The notes under the pieces: model-generated
Told to the model about the DNA's origin: nothing
Database searches by the model: none
What the model saw: the letters and a program-made list of their open reading frames with translations, nothing else
Program-made: the position numbers and the translations under genes
Assembly (NCBI RefSeq): GCF_000828615.1
Contig: NZ_AP012273.1
Coordinates: 186,001 to 250,000, forward strand
Direction: 5' to 3'
Source of the DNA: Thiolapillus brandeum
Lineage (GTDB): Bacteria > Pseudomonadota > Gammaproteobacteria > Chromatiales > Chromatiaceae
Length of the DNA stretch: 64,000 nucleotides
Shown here: piece by piece, positions 1-8,858 of the stretch
Layout of the letters: every line of letters begins with the position of its first letter
Position numbering within the stretch: position 1 is the stretch's first letter

Positions 1-1417
1 TGCCGGTTCCTCCTGGGAGATCGGCCTGGCGGAAACCCACCAGACCCTGGTGCTCAACCGTCTGCGCTCACGCATCAGCGTGCAGGTGGATGGCGGCATG
101 CGTACGGGTCGTGACGTGGCCATCGGCGCCCTGCTGGGGGCCGACGAATTTGGTTTTGCGACAGCACCGCTGATCGCAGAAGGCTGTGTGATGATGCGCA
201 AATGCCATCTCAACACCTGTCCCGTGGGCGTGGCCACTCAGGATCCTGAACTGCGCAAGCGTTTCATGGGCAAGCCGGAGCATGTCATCAACTATTTCTT
301 CTTCGTTGCCGAGGAGCTGCGTCAGATCATGGCCAGGCTGGGCTTCCGCACCGTGGAAGAAATGATCGGCCAGGCGGATCGTCTGGACATGCGCAAGGCA
401 CTGGATCACTGGAAGGCTCAGGGGCTGGACTATTCACGACTGCTGACCAAACCCGAAGCAGCTCCCGGCGACAAGGTGTACAACTGCGAGGCGCAGGATC
501 ACGGACTGGAGCAGGCTCTGGACAATGAGCTTATCGCCCGGGCGCAACCCGCCCTGGAAAAGGGCGAGGCCGTCCGGATCGAGGTGGATATCCATAACTA
601 CAATCGCAGTTTTGGCGCCATGCTCTCTGGTCGGGTAGCGGAAAAATACGGCTTCGCGGGCCTGCCTGACGACACCATTCATATCAAGGCATCCGGCACT
701 GCCGGTCAGTCTCTGGGTGCCTGGCTGGCACGTGGCGTGACTATTGAGCTTTCCGGAGAGGGCAATGACTACGTGGGCAAGGGATTGTCCGGCGGGCACA
801 TTATTATCTATCCGCCTGCGGATTCCGCCATTGGCCAGGCTGAGGAAAACATCATTGTTGGCAATACCGTGCTGTATGGCGCCATAGCCGGGGAATGTTA
901 TTTCCGCGGTGTGGCCGGTGAACGCTTTGCAGTGCGCAACTCCGGTGCTACAGCGGTAGTGGAAGGCGTGGGTGATCACGGTTGCGAGTATATGACTGGT
1001 GGTGTGGTGGTGGTTCTTGGCAGCACCGGCCGCAACTTTGCCGCCGGGATGTCCGGCGGCATCGCCTATGTACTGGATGAAGAAGGCAACTTCGAGCAGC
1101 GCTGCAACATGGCCCAGGTCGAGCTCGAGCCCATCAGGGAAGAGGACGATGCCCTGGAGCGCCTGGAACACCTGGGTGGCGATATGGAAACCAAGGGCCG
1201 GGTGGACGTGTCCCATGACATGACTCGCTTCGATGCCATTCGCCTGAAGCAGATCATCGAGCGTCATCTGCACTATACCAATTCCGATGTGGCGCGGAAG
1301 ATCCTGGACAACTGGGATGATTACCTCGACAGATTTGTCAAGGTAATGCCGGTGGAATACCGTCGCGCACTGCTGGAAATGCAGGCGGAGCAGGAGGCGG
1401 CCCGGGCCGCGAGTTGA
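1..1417 (+). CDS. gltB: glutamate synthase (NADPH) large subunit, C-terminal part
   Basis: This is the 3' part (about 471 residues) of the large subunit of glutamate synthase, which makes two glutamates from glutamine and 2-oxoglutarate in the cytoplasm. The open frame runs in from the left window edge, so the start is not seen. Visible are the end of the FMN-binding synthase barrel ([12 protein letters not shown], then the 3Fe-4S cysteine stretch [13 protein letters not shown] near 199-237) and the C-terminal GXGXG right-handed beta-helix, with repeats such as [17 protein letters not shown] and [13 protein letters not shown]. The gene is followed 54 bp later by gltD, the usual operon partner. 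The identification rests on these motifs and on the neighbour, and is secure. Nothing unusual is seen in this part. Confidence 0.97.
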   Translation, partial: AGSSWEIGLAETHQTLVLNRLRSRISVQVDGGMRTGRDVAIGALLGADEFGFATAPLIAEGCVMMRKCHLNTCPVGVATQDPELRKRFMGKPEHVINYFFFVAEELRQIMARLGFRTVEEMIGQADRLDMRKALDHWKAQGLDYSRLLTKPEAAPGDKVYNCEAQDHGLEQALDNELIARAQPALEKGEAVRIEVDIHNYNRSFGAMLSGRVAEKYGFAGLPDDTIHIKASGTAGQSLGAWLARGVTIELSGEGNDYVGKGLSGGHIIIYPPADSAIGQAEENIIVGNTVLYGAIAGECYFRGVAGERFAVRNSGATAVVEGVGDHGCEYMTGGVVVVLGSTGRNFAAGMSGGIAYVLDEEGNFEQRCNMAQVELEPIREEDDALERLEHLGGDMETKGRVDVSHDMTRFDAIRLKQIIERHLHYTNSDVARKILDNWDDYLDRFVKVMPVEYRRALLEMQAEQEAARAAS

Positions 1418-1422
1418 TCCAC

Positions 1423-1448
1423 GCAGGCCGGGCTTCAGGCCGGCCTGC
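1423..1448. promoter_or_regulatory. intercistronic hairpin between gltB and gltD
   Basis: A 9-bp perfect inverted repeat (GCAGGCCGG at 1423-1431, CCGGCCTGC at 1440-1448) lies just after the gltB stop. No T-run follows, so it is not a standard terminator. It may stabilise the upstream message or attenuate gltD relative to gltB; this role is inferred. Confidence 0.45.
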
Positions 1449-1471
1449 ATAAGAGATTGGGTAATAGAGAA

Positions 1472-2926
1472 ATGGGTAAACCAACAGGTTTCATGGAATA
1501 CGAAAGGCTGGATCGCAGTTATGCGCCCGTGGCCGACCGTATCACGCATTATCATGAGTTTGTGATCCCCCTGGCGGAAGACCAGCTGCAGACCCAGGGC
1601 GCACGCTGCATGGACTGCGGCATTCCCTTCTGTCATCAGGGCTGTCCCGTGAACAATATCATTCCCGAGTGGAATGACTTGGTCTATCACGGCGACTGGC
1701 AGATGGCCCTGGAAGTGCTGCACTCCACCAACAACTTTCCGGAGGTCACTGGGCGCATCTGTCCGGCTCCCTGCCAGGAGTCCTGCACCCTGAATCTGCA
1801 GGATCAGCCGGTAACCATCAAGACCATCGAATGTGCCATCGTGGACAAGGGTTGGGAGCAGGGCTGGATCAAACCCCTGATTCCCGAGCATCGCACGGGC
1901 AAGCGGGTGGCCGTGGTGGGTTCGGGACCTGCAGGTCTGGCCTGTGCCCAGCAGCTGGCGCGCGCCGGTCACGATGTGGTGGTGTATGAAAAGGCGGACA
2001 GAATTGGTGGTCTGCTGCGTTACGGCATTCCCGATTTCAAGCTGGAAAAGACCCTCCTGGATCGCCGCATCGCGCAAATGCGGGCCGAAGGCGTGGAGTT
2101 TCACGTAAATACCTGTGTCGGCAAGGATATCAGCGTGGCCGACCTGCAGCAGGAATTCGATGCCCTGGTGCTGGCTGGTGGTTCCGAGGAGCCCCGCGAT
2201 CTGCCCGTGCCGGGGCGTGATCTGGACGGCGTGTATTTTGCCATGCAGTTCCTCACCGCCAATTCAAAAATGGTGCAGGGCGTGCCCGGTGCGGAAAAAG
2301 ATTTCATCAGCGCCGAAGGCAAGCATGTAGTGGTCATCGGCGGTGGTGATACAGGCTCCGATTGCGTGGGCACATCCACCCGTCATGGCGCCGCCTCCAT
2401 CACCCAGCTGGAGCTCATGCCCAAGCCGCCGGAGAAAGAAGTCAAGGAACTGACCTGGCCGGACTGGCCCAACAAGATGCGCACTTCCACTTCCCAGGAA
2501 GAAGGCTGCGAGCGTATGTGGGAAGTGCTGACCAGGGAATTCATCGATGATGGCAACGGCCATGTGAAAGCCCTGCGTTGCGTGAAGGTGCAATGGGACA
2601 GGGATGACGCCGGCAACTGGCAGATGTCCGAAGTGGAGGGCAGTGAGTTCGAACTCAAGGCCGACCTGGTCACCCTGGCCATGGGTTTCGTGCATCCCGT
2701 GCATGAAGGCATGATCGAACAGGCAGGCGTCGAGCTGGATCCGCGGGGCAATGTCAAGGGAAGCACCGAGGGCAATGACGCTTATGCCACCTCGGCAGAT
2801 GGCATCTTTGCCGCAGGCGACATGCGCCGGGGCCAGTCCCTGGTGGTCTGGGCCATCCGCGAGGGCCGTCAGTGTGCCCGCTCGGTGGATGTCTATCTCA
2901 TGGGACATTCCAACCTGCCCCGCTGA
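1472..2926 (+). CDS. gltD: glutamate synthase (NADPH) small subunit
   Basis: This is the beta subunit of NADPH-dependent glutamate synthase, which passes electrons from NADPH through FAD to the large subunit. The N-terminus carries the cysteine-rich iron-sulfur region ([17 protein letters not shown], then [12 protein letters not shown]). The FAD Rossmann motif follows ([16 protein letters not shown], about residue 150), and then the second nucleotide-binding motif [17 protein letters not shown] (about residue 290). At about 484 residues it has the expected length. The ATG at 1472 ([12 protein letters not shown]) is preferred over an in-frame TTG at 1457 because the family begins there. The Rieske gene starts 9 bp after the stop, so this operon may read into the next cluster. 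Confidence 0.97.
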   Translation: MGKPTGFMEYERLDRSYAPVADRITHYHEFVIPLAEDQLQTQGARCMDCGIPFCHQGCPVNNIIPEWNDLVYHGDWQMALEVLHSTNNFPEVTGRICPAPCQESCTLNLQDQPVTIKTIECAIVDKGWEQGWIKPLIPEHRTGKRVAVVGSGPAGLACAQQLARAGHDVVVYEKADRIGGLLRYGIPDFKLEKTLLDRRIAQMRAEGVEFHVNTCVGKDISVADLQQEFDALVLAGGSEEPRDLPVPGRDLDGVYFAMQFLTANSKMVQGVPGAEKDFISAEGKHVVVIGGGDTGSDCVGTSTRHGAASITQLELMPKPPEKEVKELTWPDWPNKMRTSTSQEEGCERMWEVLTREFIDDGNGHVKALRCVKVQWDRDDAGNWQMSEVEGSEFELKADLVTLAMGFVHPVHEGMIEQAGVELDPRGNVKGSTEGNDAYATSADGIFAAGDMRRGQSLVVWAIREGRQCARSVDVYLMGHSNLPR

Positions 2927-2935
2927 AGGCCGGGC

Positions 2936-3949
2936 ATGGTGATGCTGGAAAACTACTGGTACATCGCCTGCTCCAGCCGCAAACTGAAAAACCGGCCCCT
3001 TGCCCTGGATATAGCGGGCAAGAGGCTGGTTTTTTTTCGTGATGCTTCCGGTCACCCGGCGGCCCTGGATGACAGTTGTCCCCACCGCAACGCCCCCCTG
3101 TCGGCAGGAAAAGTGAGTCATGGGAAGCTGACCTGTCCCTATCATGGCTGGCGCTTCAAGGGAGATGGTGTTCTGGACGAGGTTCCCTATGTGGCCGGTG
3201 AGCCGCCAGCCTGCCGCACACCGTCCTATGCCTGCGTGGAGCAGGACGGCTATGTATGGGTTTGTCCTGGGGGGCAGGCTCCGGAGAAAGCTCCGCTAAG
3301 CTTCCCTCATCTGAATTTGCCCGGCTGGACCAGCTTTGGCATGGAGACCCTGTTCCAGGGTAATGTGGAAGCCTGTCTGGAAAATTTTCTCGACTGCCCC
3401 CATGCCACCCATGTGCACCGTTACTGGTTCCGCACACCAACCGCCAAACCCGTGAAGGCCGTGATCCGCATGCTCGATGACGGAGCAGTGACCGAGTATT
3501 TCGAAGAGCCCCGGGAGAAAAGTCTGGTGTGGTCCCTGCTGTCTCCCGGCAGGACCGTTTCCATGCAGCATACGGATCGCTATATCGTGCCTGCCACCAG
3601 CCGGGTGGATTACGAGTTTGGCGATGGGCGAGCCTACAGCATCACTTCTTCCTGCACCCCGGTGGATGACACTCATACCCGGGTGTTCACGGTCATCAGC
3701 TTTCGCCGGGGCTGGCTGGGGCCTTTCATCCGTCTGTTCTTCCATCCCCTGTCGCGTCTGATCATCAATCAGGACGTGCGTATGCTGGCCCAGGTGCAGG
3801 AAAATATCCGGCGCCGGGGCGGGGCGGACTTCATGCCTTTGGAACAGGATGTGCTGTTCCGTCCCATCCATGAATGGCGCAAGGCCTTGAGAGAAGCCGG
3901 GCCGTTGCCGGAAGCGGGACGCCAGTGGCAGGTGGAATTGAAGCTGTGA
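2936..3949 (+). CDS. Rieske 2Fe-2S aromatic-ring-hydroxylating oxygenase alpha-subunit-like protein
   Basis: This is a 337-residue Rieske non-haem iron oxygenase. The Rieske cluster ligands are visible as CPHR (C48, H50) and CPYH (C67, H70). The downstream catalytic domain has the mononuclear-iron signature ENFLDCPHATHVH (two histidines after an Asn/Asp pair), followed by typical alpha-subunit sequence. Such enzymes oxidise or demethylate a small organic substrate with O2 and a separate reductase. No dedicated ferredoxin or reductase is adjacent, so electrons must come from elsewhere. The gene starts 9 bp after gltD and overlaps the next gene by 4 bp (GTGA). ATG at 2936 or at 2942 could be the start. 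The family is clear; the substrate is unknown. Confidence 0.88.
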   Translation: MVMLENYWYIACSSRKLKNRPLALDIAGKRLVFFRDASGHPAALDDSCPHRNAPLSAGKVSHGKLTCPYHGWRFKGDGVLDEVPYVAGEPPACRTPSYACVEQDGYVWVCPGGQAPEKAPLSFPHLNLPGWTSFGMETLFQGNVEACLENFLDCPHATHVHRYWFRTPTAKPVKAVIRMLDDGAVTEYFEEPREKSLVWSLLSPGRTVSMQHTDRYIVPATSRVDYEFGDGRAYSITSSCTPVDDTHTRVFTVISFRRGWLGPFIRLFFHPLSRLIINQDVRMLAQVQENIRRRGGADFMPLEQDVLFRPIHEWRKALREAGPLPEAGRQWQVELKL

Positions 3950-4680
3950 GGGAGGAGGTTTCCCGTTTGAATGCCCGGGCGGTGCCGGTGGCGGAGTTGG
4001 ACGCTGCCCGGGTAGAGGAGATGTATGGGCTCTTCAGCCGCTACTATGATGGCTGCAGTCCAACCCTGTTCCGTGGGGATCTGGATTCCAAGGATCACTG
4101 CCTGCTGCTGGAGAACTCCCGGGGCCGGTTGTGCGGCTTCACCACCCTGGCCGTGACTACCCACCAGGTGGACGGCAGACCCCTGCGTAGTCTGTTCTCC
4201 GGCGATACCATCATCCACCATGAATACTGGGGCAGCCAGACATTGCCCCGGGCCTGGTGTGAACTGGCTGGACGCATCAAGTCCCAGGCACCGGATCTGC
4301 CCCTGTACTGGTTTCTCATCGTCAAGGGCCATCGCACCTACCGCTATCTCAAGCTCTTTTCCCGGGACTACTATCCGGCGCCCGGGCGGGAAATCCCTCC
4401 TGACATGCGCAGCATCATGGATTTCCTGGCCGGACAACGTTTCGGGGAATGCTATGATGCCCAAAGCGGTGTGATTCGTTTCCCCCGGAGCCGGGGACAT
4501 CTGCGTCCCGAGTGGAACGCATTGGAGGCGGCCAACAGGAGCAAGCCGGACGTGGCTTTCTTTCTGCAAAAGAATCCCGGTCACGGGCGTGGGGACGAGT
4601 TGGTCTGCCTGACTGAACTGGACAAGAAAAACCTGAAGCGTCAGGCCCTGCAGGCGTTTATTGGAGGATTGGAAACATGA
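3946..4680 (+). CDS. GNAT-fold-like protein of unknown substrate
   Basis: This is a cytoplasmic protein of about 244 residues with no signal peptide. The middle (LFSGDTIIHHEYWGSQTLPRAW, then LPLYWFLIVKGHRTYRYL) has the alternating pattern of a GNAT-like acyltransferase core, but no clear acetyl-CoA loop is visible, so the activity is inferred. The GTG at 3946 is chosen because it overlaps the upstream stop codon in a GTGA arrangement, implying translational coupling to the Rieske gene. An in-frame ATG 72 bp upstream would overlap that gene deeply and adds no conserved sequence. The stop overlaps the next gene's ATG (ATGA at 4677). Its tight coupling to an oxygenase and a membrane protein suggests one pathway. 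Confidence 0.7.
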   Translation: MREEVSRLNARAVPVAELDAARVEEMYGLFSRYYDGCSPTLFRGDLDSKDHCLLLENSRGRLCGFTTLAVTTHQVDGRPLRSLFSGDTIIHHEYWGSQTLPRAWCELAGRIKSQAPDLPLYWFLIVKGHRTYRYLKLFSRDYYPAPGREIPPDMRSIMDFLAGQRFGECYDAQSGVIRFPRSRGHLRPEWNALEAANRSKPDVAFFLQKNPGHGRGDELVCLTELDKKNLKRQALQAFIGGLET

Positions 4681-5267
4681 GCAAGCTATCGATATTCCTG
4701 TTGGCCGGGTTGTTGGCCTTGTCGTCCATGGTTGTTGCGGATACGGATCGTGAAGCCGATCACCGGCAATTGCGCCAACTCATGGCCCAGGCCAGTGAGG
4801 CCATCAACAAGCAGGATATGGTCAAACTGCGCAGTCTGCTGACCCCGGAGTTCGTGATCACCATGGTGGATCAGCAACGCATGACCGAACCCGCACAGCT
4901 GGATGACTTCGTGGAGAAATATTTCGTAGGTGAATCCGCTCCCCTGAAAAGCATCACTGTCACTCCGGAGGCGGATGCTCCGTCACGTTTCATCGGGGAC
5001 GACGTGGCCATTGCCTATGGCCATTCTGATGACATCTACGTGTTGAATACCGGGGGAGAAGTGATGATTCCTTCCCAGTGGACCGCTACCCTGGTGCGCC
5101 AGGCTGATGGCTGGAGGATCACGGCTTTTCATGCGGGGGTCAATCTGCTGAACAACCCGGTATTGGCGGCAGCCCAGAAGAACCTGTGGACCATGGCGGG
5201 GGCTGGTGTCATAGCCGGTTCCTTGTTGATGCTGCTACTGCTTCGCCTGTTGAGAAAAAAACAATAA
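4677..5267 (+). CDS. NTF2/SnoaL-like (DUF4440-type) protein with signal peptide and C-terminal membrane anchor
   Basis: The 196-residue product begins with a hydrophobic signal sequence (LSIFLLAGLLALSSMVVA). A domain typical of the NTF2/SnoaL/DUF4440 fold follows: an initial helix RQLRQLMAQASEAINKQDM, then LRSLLTPEFVITM and, near the end, WTATLVRQADGWRITAFHAG. It ends in a transmembrane helix (GAGVIAGSLLMLLLLRLL) and a basic tail. The domain should therefore sit on the periplasmic face, tethered at the C-terminus. Members of this fold act as small-molecule binders or cyclases; nothing here fixes which. The start overlaps the upstream stop (ATGA), and 13 bp separate it from the TldD-like gene, so it belongs to the same transcription unit. 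Confidence 0.78.
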   Translation: MSKLSIFLLAGLLALSSMVVADTDREADHRQLRQLMAQASEAINKQDMVKLRSLLTPEFVITMVDQQRMTEPAQLDDFVEKYFVGESAPLKSITVTPEADAPSRFIGDDVAIAYGHSDDIYVLNTGGEVMIPSQWTATLVRQADGWRITAFHAGVNLLNNPVLAAAQKNLWTMAGAGVIAGSLLMLLLLRLLRKKQ

Positions 5268-5280
5268 GCCGAGGAGAAGA

Positions 5281-6807
5281 ATGATGAAACGCAGAGATTT
5301 TTTGAGTGCTACGGCTGCATCCGGGGTTATGTTGAGTTCACCCCGAATAGTACTGGCGGCAGGCAAACTGCTTCCCACTCATGTGCCGGATCAGCCTTTT
5401 CTGAACTGGTTCAACGTGGATGGGGTGGTCATGCGCAGGGTCATGGGGGAGTTGGTGGCCCATGGGGCGGATGCCGCGGATCTGTATTTTGAGCACAACC
5501 GGGGCAACTCCATTACCATGGAAGACCGGATTATCAGTTCCGCACGTTCCTGGATCGAACAGGGCGTGGGATTGCGGGTGGTGATTGGCGACCAGACGGG
5601 GTATGCCTACACCGAGGATCTTTCCCTGGAGGCCATGCTCGAAGCGGCGCGCACTGCAGCAGCCATCGCCAGGGGTGGCAAGGCAGTGCCTCCCCGGCAT
5701 TTCAATGTCAGCCGGGCCGGTGATATGTACCGGATTGCCATGCCCTGGTCAGCAGTGAAAGTCGATGACAAGCTGGCCCTGGTGCGCAAGCTGGAAAAAC
5801 TCGCCCGTCAACAGGATTCAGCTGTCAAAAAGGTCACCATCAACTGGTCGGACTATGAGCAGCAGGTGGTGATGGCCACCCTGGATGGGCGCATCGTTGC
5901 GGACTATCGTCCCATGACGCGCCTGTGGTGTACGGTAACCGCCGAGAAACACGGGGTGCAGCAGTCCACTTCCGCCAACCTGTCCGGGCGTTACGGCATG
6001 GACCACTATACGGACGAGCGCCTGCAGGCCCTTGCAAAGAAAGCCGTGGACAATACCCTGGTGCTGTTCGATGCGCGACGTCCCCCGGCGGGTGAGATGC
6101 CGGTACTACTGGCGGCGGGAGCCAGCGGCATATTGCTGCACGAAGCCATTGGCCATGGCATGGAAGCAGACTTCAACCGCAAGGGCACCAGCATATACTC
6201 CGACATGCTGAACAAGAAGGTGGCCAATCCCCAGGTGACCATCGTGGATCAGGGGAATCTGCCTCATGAACGCGGTGCCCTCAACTATGATGACGAAGGC
6301 AATGCTGCCCGGCGCAACCTCCTCGTGGACAAGGGCATTCTGCGCAGTTACCTGCACGATGGCATATCTGCGCGTCATTACAAGGTGCCGCCATCCGGTT
6401 CCGGACGCCGGGAATCCTATCGTCATGCCCCCATGCCGCGCATGACCTGCACCTATATGGAAGATGGGCCTCACAGCCGGGAGGAAATGATCGCTTCAAT
6501 GAAGAAAGGCATCGTGGCGGAAACCTATACCAACGGCCAGGTTTCCATTGGCGCCGGGGATTTTACTTTCTATATCAAGAACGGCTGGCTGGTGGAGAAT
6601 GGCAGGATCACCGCGCCCATCAAGGACTGCAATATCATCGGCAATGGTCCCCAGGTGTTGAAAGACATCAGCATGGTGGGGAATGACAGCCATATGGATA
6701 CCGGCGGCTGGACTTGTGGCAAGAACGGCCAGAGCGTTCCGGTTTCCCTGGGCATGCCCTCGGTGCTGGTGTCCAAACTGACCGTGGGAGGTGAACATGC
6801 CGGATAA
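5281..6807 (+). CDS. TldD-family metalloprotease paralogue with Tat signal
   Basis: This 508-residue TldD/PmbA-family protein resembles the zinc-dependent TldD subunit. The HExxxH zinc motif is intact (HEAIGH, about residues 287-292) and is followed by MEADFNRKG, as in canonical TldD. Unlike cytoplasmic TldD, it opens with a twin-arginine leader (KRRDFLSATAASG and a hydrophobic stretch to about residue 27), predicting export in folded form. A separate canonical tldD lies at 18300-19742, so this is a specialised paralogue. Two ATGs (5281 and 5284) follow a GAGGAGAAG ribosome site. The stop overlaps the start of its TldE-like partner. TldD/TldE pairs degrade or trim peptides, so a peptide step in this cluster is inferred. 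Confidence 0.9.
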   Translation: MMKRRDFLSATAASGVMLSSPRIVLAAGKLLPTHVPDQPFLNWFNVDGVVMRRVMGELVAHGADAADLYFEHNRGNSITMEDRIISSARSWIEQGVGLRVVIGDQTGYAYTEDLSLEAMLEAARTAAAIARGGKAVPPRHFNVSRAGDMYRIAMPWSAVKVDDKLALVRKLEKLARQQDSAVKKVTINWSDYEQQVVMATLDGRIVADYRPMTRLWCTVTAEKHGVQQSTSANLSGRYGMDHYTDERLQALAKKAVDNTLVLFDARRPPAGEMPVLLAAGASGILLHEAIGHGMEADFNRKGTSIYSDMLNKKVANPQVTIVDQGNLPHERGALNYDDEGNAARRNLLVDKGILRSYLHDGISARHYKVPPSGSGRRESYRHAPMPRMTCTYMEDGPHSREEMIASMKKGIVAETYTNGQVSIGAGDFTFYIKNGWLVENGRITAPIKDCNIIGNGPQVLKDISMVGNDSHMDTGGWTCGKNGQSVPVSLGMPSVLVSKLTVGGEHAG

Positions 6808-8113
6808 GATGCGCATTGCTGCGGAAAAAGCCCTGGAACTGGCCCACAGGGCCGGCGCTCGGGATGCCTGGGCCAGCGTGAGCCGCAGCCGGGACGTGAC
6901 CCATGAATACCGCGATGGCAAGCTGGAGAAAGTCAAGGACGCCACCGCCCGGAAACTGTCCGTTCAGATGTACGTGGATGGCCGCTATGCCAGCCATTCC
7001 ACCACGGATCTTCAGGAGCGTAGCCTGGAGGGCTTTATCGCCAATGCCGTGGCCCTGACCCGCGCCCTGCAGCCCGACCCCTACCGCCGGATAACGCCGC
7101 CGGAGTTGTTCCAGGGACGCAGCAACAAGGATCTTGAACTGCTGGATCCGGCTATCCGCGATCTGCAGGCGGCCCGCCGCCTGGCCTGGTGCCGGGAGCT
7201 GGATGAGGCTGTTCATGGTGACAAGCGCCTGATCTCGGCCAGTTGCGCCGTATACGATGGCAGCCGCCGCTCCCTGGGCCTGAGCAGTAATGGCTTTCAG
7301 GGTGAACAGGAGGGTACTTCGATCTGGATGGGAGCCGATCTCACCTATCGTGACCGGGGTGACCGGCGCGCCTCAGGCAGTTTCTATCCGGGAGTCCGGC
7401 AGCTGGCGGCCCTGCCATCCGTGCCGGAGATTGCCGGAGAAGCACTCAAGCGGGTGCAACAGCGGTTGGGCGTCACCAAGGGCCCCAGCCTCAAGGGTTA
7501 CATGGTGGTGGATGCCCGGGCTGCAGGCCGCCTGATCTCCTCCCTGACAGCACCGGCTTCCGCACGTGCCTTCCAGCAGAAGCAGTCTTTCTGGAGAGGC
7601 CAGGTCGGCAATCGGCTGTTCAGTGAAAAGCTGTCTCTGGTGGATGATCCCCTGTTGCCCGGCGGGCTGGGTTCCCGCCTGTATGATGGCGAAGGCATTG
7701 CGGCCCGGCCCCTGGTTCTGGTGGACAAGGGCGTGGTGAAGAATATCTACGTGGACACCTACTATGGGCGCAAGTTGAAATTGGCGCCTACTACGGGCAG
7801 CCGCTCCAACCTGCTGGTGAAACCCGGCAGCCGTTCCCTGAAAGAGCTGTTGGCCGCTGCCGGGGAAGGGGTCTATGTCACCTCCTGGCTGGGAGGCAAC
7901 GCAGACAATACCACCGGGGAATTTTCCCTCGGCCTGCGCGGACACATGATCCGCAAGGGCCAGGTGGCCGAGCCCGTGGGAGAGATGAACGTTACCGGCA
8001 ACCTGCGGAAGCTGTTTGCCAGCCTGGTGGCCCTGGGCAATGATCCCTGGCCCTATTCCAGCCTGCGCACGCCGTCCATGATGTTCGAAGGCGTGAATTT
8101 CAGCGGCGCCTGA
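6797..8113 (+). CDS. TldE/PmbA-family partner of the Tat-type TldD paralogue
   Basis: This product of about 438 residues belongs to the TldD/PmbA superfamily. It lacks the HExxxH zinc motif, as expected for the TldE-type subunit that pairs with a catalytic TldD. C-terminal family features are present (EFSLGLRGHMIRKGQVAEPV, then MNVTGNLRKLFASLVALGND). The ATG at 6797 is preferred because GGAGGTGA sits 6 bp upstream. A GTG at 6791 is also in frame. The gene overlaps the upstream stop, indicating coupled translation and a heteromeric complex. No signal peptide is visible, so if the partner is exported by Tat, this subunit might be carried along or stay inside; the sequence does not decide. Confidence 0.87.
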   Translation: MPDKMRIAAEKALELAHRAGARDAWASVSRSRDVTHEYRDGKLEKVKDATARKLSVQMYVDGRYASHSTTDLQERSLEGFIANAVALTRALQPDPYRRITPPELFQGRSNKDLELLDPAIRDLQAARRLAWCRELDEAVHGDKRLISASCAVYDGSRRSLGLSSNGFQGEQEGTSIWMGADLTYRDRGDRRASGSFYPGVRQLAALPSVPEIAGEALKRVQQRLGVTKGPSLKGYMVVDARAAGRLISSLTAPASARAFQQKQSFWRGQVGNRLFSEKLSLVDDPLLPGGLGSRLYDGEGIAARPLVLVDKGVVKNIYVDTYYGRKLKLAPTTGSRSNLLVKPGSRSLKELLAAAGEGVYVTSWLGGNADNTTGEFSLGLRGHMIRKGQVAEPVGEMNVTGNLRKLFASLVALGNDPWPYSSLRTPSMMFEGVNFSGA

Positions 8114-8116
8114 AGA

Positions 8117-8776
8117 TCAGTGTGGGCAGGGTTGCTTGCGTCCGTTCCGCCAGCAGCTGAAGGGAGGCAGCATGCGCCCCGCGGGCAGCATCTCCCCGGG
8201 GCCTACCCGGCAGCCGGGTCCCAGGCCGGAACGTATGCCCAGGATGGCTCCGCGTTCCACCACGATGGGAGCCACCAGCAGATGATGGCGGCCCTGATCG
8301 TCCAGGTTGACGATGTGCCCGGCGAGGCCCGCCTGACTGGCGATGAGAGCACCGGCCTCGACTCTGAGCAGGTAGCGCTCGCTCACCAGAATATCCCTGG
8401 CCCAGAAGGAGAAAGGACTGACCTTCGAGCCCCACAGGGTCAGCCAGCTGCCGTACAGTCCCGGCACCAGGCGCAGCAGCTCTTCCAGCACGCCGATGCG
8501 GTTGAAGAGCATTTGCAGCTGGGTCAGGAACCACCAGATGCGGAAGCTGCGGCTTTGGGGCAGGGCATCCCTGGTCAGGGGCTTGCCGAACAGGGCCAGC
8601 ACCAGGCGGCACAGAAGTGGCGGGAGGAGATAGATCCATCCCAGGGCAAACATCACGCCTGCTGCCAGACCCTGCAGATGCCACAGGATGAACCCTCCCC
8701 CCAGCAGATAGAGCAGGGGGAAATACAGCAGACTGAGCTGGAAGGCGTCGGGCTTGGCTGGGGTTTGATCTTTCAT
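8117..8776 (-). CDS. membrane protein with C-terminal hexapeptide-like (LbH) region, antisense within the cluster
   Basis: This 219-residue protein has two or three hydrophobic helices near the N-terminus (LSLLYFPLLYLLGGGFILWHL, VMFALGWIYLLPPLL). The C-terminal part has regularly spaced aliphatic and glycine residues (GHIVNLDD, VAPIVVERGAILGIRSGLGPGC). That pattern is reminiscent of a short left-handed beta-helix, as in hexapeptide acyltransferases, but no catalytic histidine can be assigned. It is the only leftward gene in the cluster. Its stop lies 3 bp from the stop of the TldE-like gene, and its start lies close to the start of the desaturase, so the two may share a divergent promoter region at 8777-8858. 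The function is unknown. Confidence 0.65.
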   Translation of the reverse strand: MKDQTPAKPDAFQLSLLYFPLLYLLGGGFILWHLQGLAAGVMFALGWIYLLPPLLCRLVLALFGKPLTRDALPQSRSFRIWWFLTQLQMLFNRIGVLEELLRLVPGLYGSWLTLWGSKVSPFSFWARDILVSERYLLRVEAGALIASQAGLAGHIVNLDDQGRHHLLVAPIVVERGAILGIRSGLGPGCRVGPGEMLPAGRMLPPFSCWRNGRKQPCPH

Positions 8777-8858
8777 GGCACCGGGCCAGTATAAGCCTGC
8801 GCAATGGAATTGTCTGCAGGCCGGGTTTCATACATATGACATATCCGGAACAAGGATC

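Noticed and set aside
434-2104. Long leftward open frame antisense to gltB and gltD
   Set aside because: It spans two certain genes, has no recognisable domain, and is explained by the GC-rich codon pattern of the plus strand.
8120-8794. Rightward open frame opposite the small membrane gene
   Set aside because: The leftward frame has coherent transmembrane helices; the rightward product is Gln-rich and has no plausible domain.
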